Of a DNA stretch of 7,242 nucleotides, positions 5,263 to 7,242 are shown in pieces (the stretch's first letter is position 1; every line of letters starts with the position of its first letter). This stretch comes from Deltaproteobacteria bacterium (lineage in GTDB: Bacteria; Desulfobacterota; Desulfobacteria; Desulfobacterales; JAABPS01), in NCBI GenBank assembly GCA_019309685.1, contig JAFDFT010000111.1, forward strand, positions 1 to 7,242, written 5' to 3'. Made by a program: the position numbers and the translations under genes. The notes beneath the pieces are model-generated. The model saw only the letters and a program-made list of their open reading frames with translations, ran no database searches and was not told the origin of the DNA.

Positions 5263-7242
5263 TTAGAATCCCTTGAACGGGTTCGGGCCAAGCCCCTCGA
5301 TCATCTCAACGAACTCATTAATCATCGTTGGAAGCTTATCATATTCATCAATGGCGATCTCAAATTGCGTCACACGTTCTTCTTCAAGCGCCAAGCTCGT
5401 CAGAGCGTCTCCTATTTTCTGCATCCGTATGTCCGCAAGCTCACTGCCCTTTACAAAATGGCATTGATAGTCATCACCGTGCTTGCATCCAAGGAGAAAC
5501 GCGCCATCCATACCCTGTGCAAGGGCATCCTTTATCCAGATAACATTAACAGACCCAAGACACCGAACAGGTACAAAGCGAACATCAGCGGAATAACTCA
5601 GCCTGTTTAGTCCGGCAATATCAAGCGCCGGATAGGCGTCATTTTCGCAGACAAGGCCAAGAATTCTCATTGGTGGTTCGTCGTAATCATCTTCAGACGG
5701 TACGCCGATGGCCTTCACCATAGAACCAACACTGTCAATATTATAATCTGCAAAACCAATGATACGTTCCGGACAAGAGCCCATACACGTTCCGCATCGT
5801 CGGCACCGCGCGGGATTTGGTTTGGGTGTGCCCTTTTCATCATCATCTAACGCGCCAAACGGACATTCCTCGGTACATCGCTTACACTGGGTACATCTTT
5901 GGAAGAAAAAGTCGGGAAACGACATATCGCCTGACCGTGGATGCACAGAAACACCCCTGTTAACCGATTCTATACTCTGAATTGCTTTAAGCGCTGCACC
6001 AGCGGCATCTTCAATGGATTCTTCCATGGTCATGCTGCGCCGGATGGCCCCAGCTGCATATATACCGGTTCTTTGAGTCTCATACGGAAAACAGATGAAA
6101 TTTGAATCCGTATACCCTTCAAACAAATCAATATCTCGAAAAGCCGGACCCTGCCGATACGCCAAGTTTACAACCGGATCATCAGCAGTAACCGGAACCA
6201 TGCCTGTTGCCAAAACAACCATGTCCGCTTTCACCTGAATCTTCTCGCCCAAAAGTGTATTATCAGCCTCTACAATCAAACCATCTCCATTTTTAGAAAC
6301 ACTGACAACTTCTCCTTTAGTTAGGAAAATGCCGTTGTCCTGCTGAATACTCTTATAAAAGTTCTCATTCAAACCAGGTGTTCTCATATGTTGATAAAAG
6401 ATATATGCTTTTCCATCATCATAATCTTCCCGCACATACTTCGCCTGTTTGAGTGCCACAAGGCTGGTGACAGATCCGGCATAGTTAAAATCACTGTCAT
6501 CCCCTTTACCCGGACTCTGAACAAAGACTACGGACTTCGCCTCTTTTCCATCAGAAGGTCTGGTGATACTGCCATTTGCCGCTATCTCTTCAAACTGAGC
6601 ATTGGTCACAACATCTGTGATAGCTCCAAATCCAAGATGAGCAAACTCATCCCCTTCAACTTCGTACGGCCGCCATCCCGCGGCAAGAACCACCGAACCA
6701 AACTTTTCACCATTCGGATCAAGGGCCAAAATATCGGTTTTCCCTTTGTTATATTCCAAATACTTTTCATGCTGTTTCTCAGCATCCAGTTCCTTACCAT
6801 TTTCATCAACCTTCATCTCATCCGGTAAGGGATAAGGAACATCAAATTCAATATTTTCGCCAGGCTTTTTAAGTGTAACCGTAAAATCACCCGGTTCACC
6901 CGCAATTCGTGCCACAACTGTGTCTGTTTTCACTGTTATACTGGAATAACCATCCAGTTCCTTAATTTTTGACTCAATAACGGGCGAAATCAAATCCTCA
7001 TAGGGGTTTTCAAGGGGAAGCTGCTTCCGAACTTTAGCAGCATATCCGCCAAGTGATGATTCCTTCTCAACAATGGTTACATCATAACCAGCTTTGGCAG
7101 CATCGATCGCAGCAGAGATACCCGTAATCCCTCCACCAATAACCAGAATTTTTTTACATATGGATTCAATTAGATAAGGCTCAGGAATATCTACCTTCAC
7201 GATTTTTGCCAGCCCCATCTTCAGGTAATCCTCAGCGAGCAT
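5263..7242 (-). CDS. qmoB: QmoB, HdrA-like flavin/iron-sulfur subunit with MvhD-like C-terminus (5' end missing)
   Basis: At least 659 residues are visible. The gene continues past the window edge; the Met at the edge is unlikely to be the true start, since QmoB proteins are about 750 residues and begin with a cysteine-containing domain not seen here. The order in the visible part is: an FAD-binding Rossmann motif, VIGGGITGISAA (34-45); the flavoprotein body with a second conserved stretch near 343-400 (VLATGMVP, then IYAAGAIRR); two 4Fe-4S motifs (Cys450, 453, 456, 460 and Cys480, 483, 486, 490); and an MvhD-like domain (about 527-615) with Cys532, Cys561, Cys586 and Cys594 as candidate iron-sulfur ligands. 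HdrA fused to an MvhD-type domain is the known QmoB architecture and separates it from QmoA. It is cytoplasmic and passes electrons between QmoC and APS reductase, possibly with electron confurcation. qmoC follows in the same operon, and qmoA is expected just beyond position 7242. Confidence 0.95.
   Translation of the reverse strand: MLAEDYLKMGLAKIVKVDIPEPYLIESICKKILVIGGGITGISAAIDAAKAGYDVTIVEKESSLGGYAAKVRKQLPLENPYEDLISPVIESKIKELDGYSSITVKTDTVVARIAGEPGDFTVTLKKPGENIEFDVPYPLPDEMKVDENGKELDAEKQHEKYLEYNKGKTDILALDPNGEKFGSVVLAAGWRPYEVEGDEFAHLGFGAITDVVTNAQFEEIAANGSITRPSDGKEAKSVVFVQSPGKGDDSDFNYAGSVTSLVALKQAKYVREDYDDGKAYIFYQHMRTPGLNENFYKSIQQDNGIFLTKGEVVSVSKNGDGLIVEADNTLLGEKIQVKADMVVLATGMVPVTADDPVVNLAYRQGPAFRDIDLFEGYTDSNFICFPYETQRTGIYAAGAIRRSMTMEESIEDAAGAALKAIQSIESVNRGVSVHPRSGDMSFPDFFFQRCTQCKRCTEECPFGALDDDEKGTPKPNPARCRRCGTCMGSCPERIIGFADYNIDSVGSMVKAIGVPSEDDYDEPPMRILGLVCENDAYPALDIAGLNRLSYSADVRFVPVRCLGSVNVIWIKDALAQGMDGAFLLGCKHGDDYQCHFVKGSELADIRMQKIGDALTSLALEEERVTQFEIAIDEYDKLPTMINEFVEMIEGLGPNPFKGF

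Noticed and set aside
5245..5610. Plus-strand open frame of 121 codons
   Set aside because: It is antisense to the MvhD-like end of qmoB; the product has no family character.
6388..6828. Plus-strand open frame of 146 codons
   Set aside because: It is antisense to the flavoprotein body of qmoB; no ribosome site, and the product looks like random hydrophobic sequence.
7240..7242. ATG at the window edge as the start of qmoB
   Set aside because: The visible protein lacks the N-terminal part expected for QmoB, so this Met is most likely internal and the gene continues beyond the window.
1..7242. CRISPR array or defence system
   Set aside because: No regularly spaced short repeats and no genes of known defence families are present on either strand.

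Overview
The window looks like chromosomal DNA of a dissimilatory sulfate-reducing bacterium of the Desulfobacterota (former Deltaproteobacteria), probably of the Desulfobacterales. The evidence is a stand-alone ATP sulfurylase gene (sat) next to qmoC and qmoB, which encode the quinone-interacting membrane-bound oxidoreductase that goes with APS reductase. The order-level placement is inferred from protein character, not from a search.

Left part (1-620): a likely promoter, two tandem plus-strand serine tRNA genes (UGA, then GCU) and their shared terminator. After these comes a 165-bp non-coding element with near-perfect terminal inverted repeats and an exact 5-bp target duplication, best read as a MITE or an internally deleted insertion sequence.

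Middle left (620-2113, minus strand): a two-gene operon. The upstream gene encodes a membrane-anchored protein of 328 residues with a pseudopilin-like segment, an acidic Ser/Thr-rich linker and two copies of a motif I do not recognise (LVWKxxxGxLGFGNVDYP). It also carries a run of ten G on its coding strand. The downstream gene encodes a type IV pilin-like protein with a clear prepilin peptidase site.

Intergenic region (2114-2669): an AT-rich stretch that drives two divergent units. It holds a candidate minus-strand promoter, a 15-bp palindrome with related half-sites, and a candidate plus-strand promoter for sat.

Right part (2670-7242): sat on the plus strand converges on qmoC and qmoB on the minus strand, and a strong bidirectional terminator separates them. 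qmoB has no 5' end here; qmoA and probably aprBA would be expected beyond position 7242. Sat activates sulfate to APS, APS reductase reduces APS to sulfite, and QmoABC is thought to carry electrons from the quinone pool to APS reductase. So the right half holds the activation step and part of the electron supply for the same pathway. Every base from 2670 to 7242 is accounted for by these three genes and their short gaps.

The sulfate-reduction genes are a known system. The least explained content is the pilin-like operon, with its duplicated motif and poly-G run, together with the shared divergent control region.
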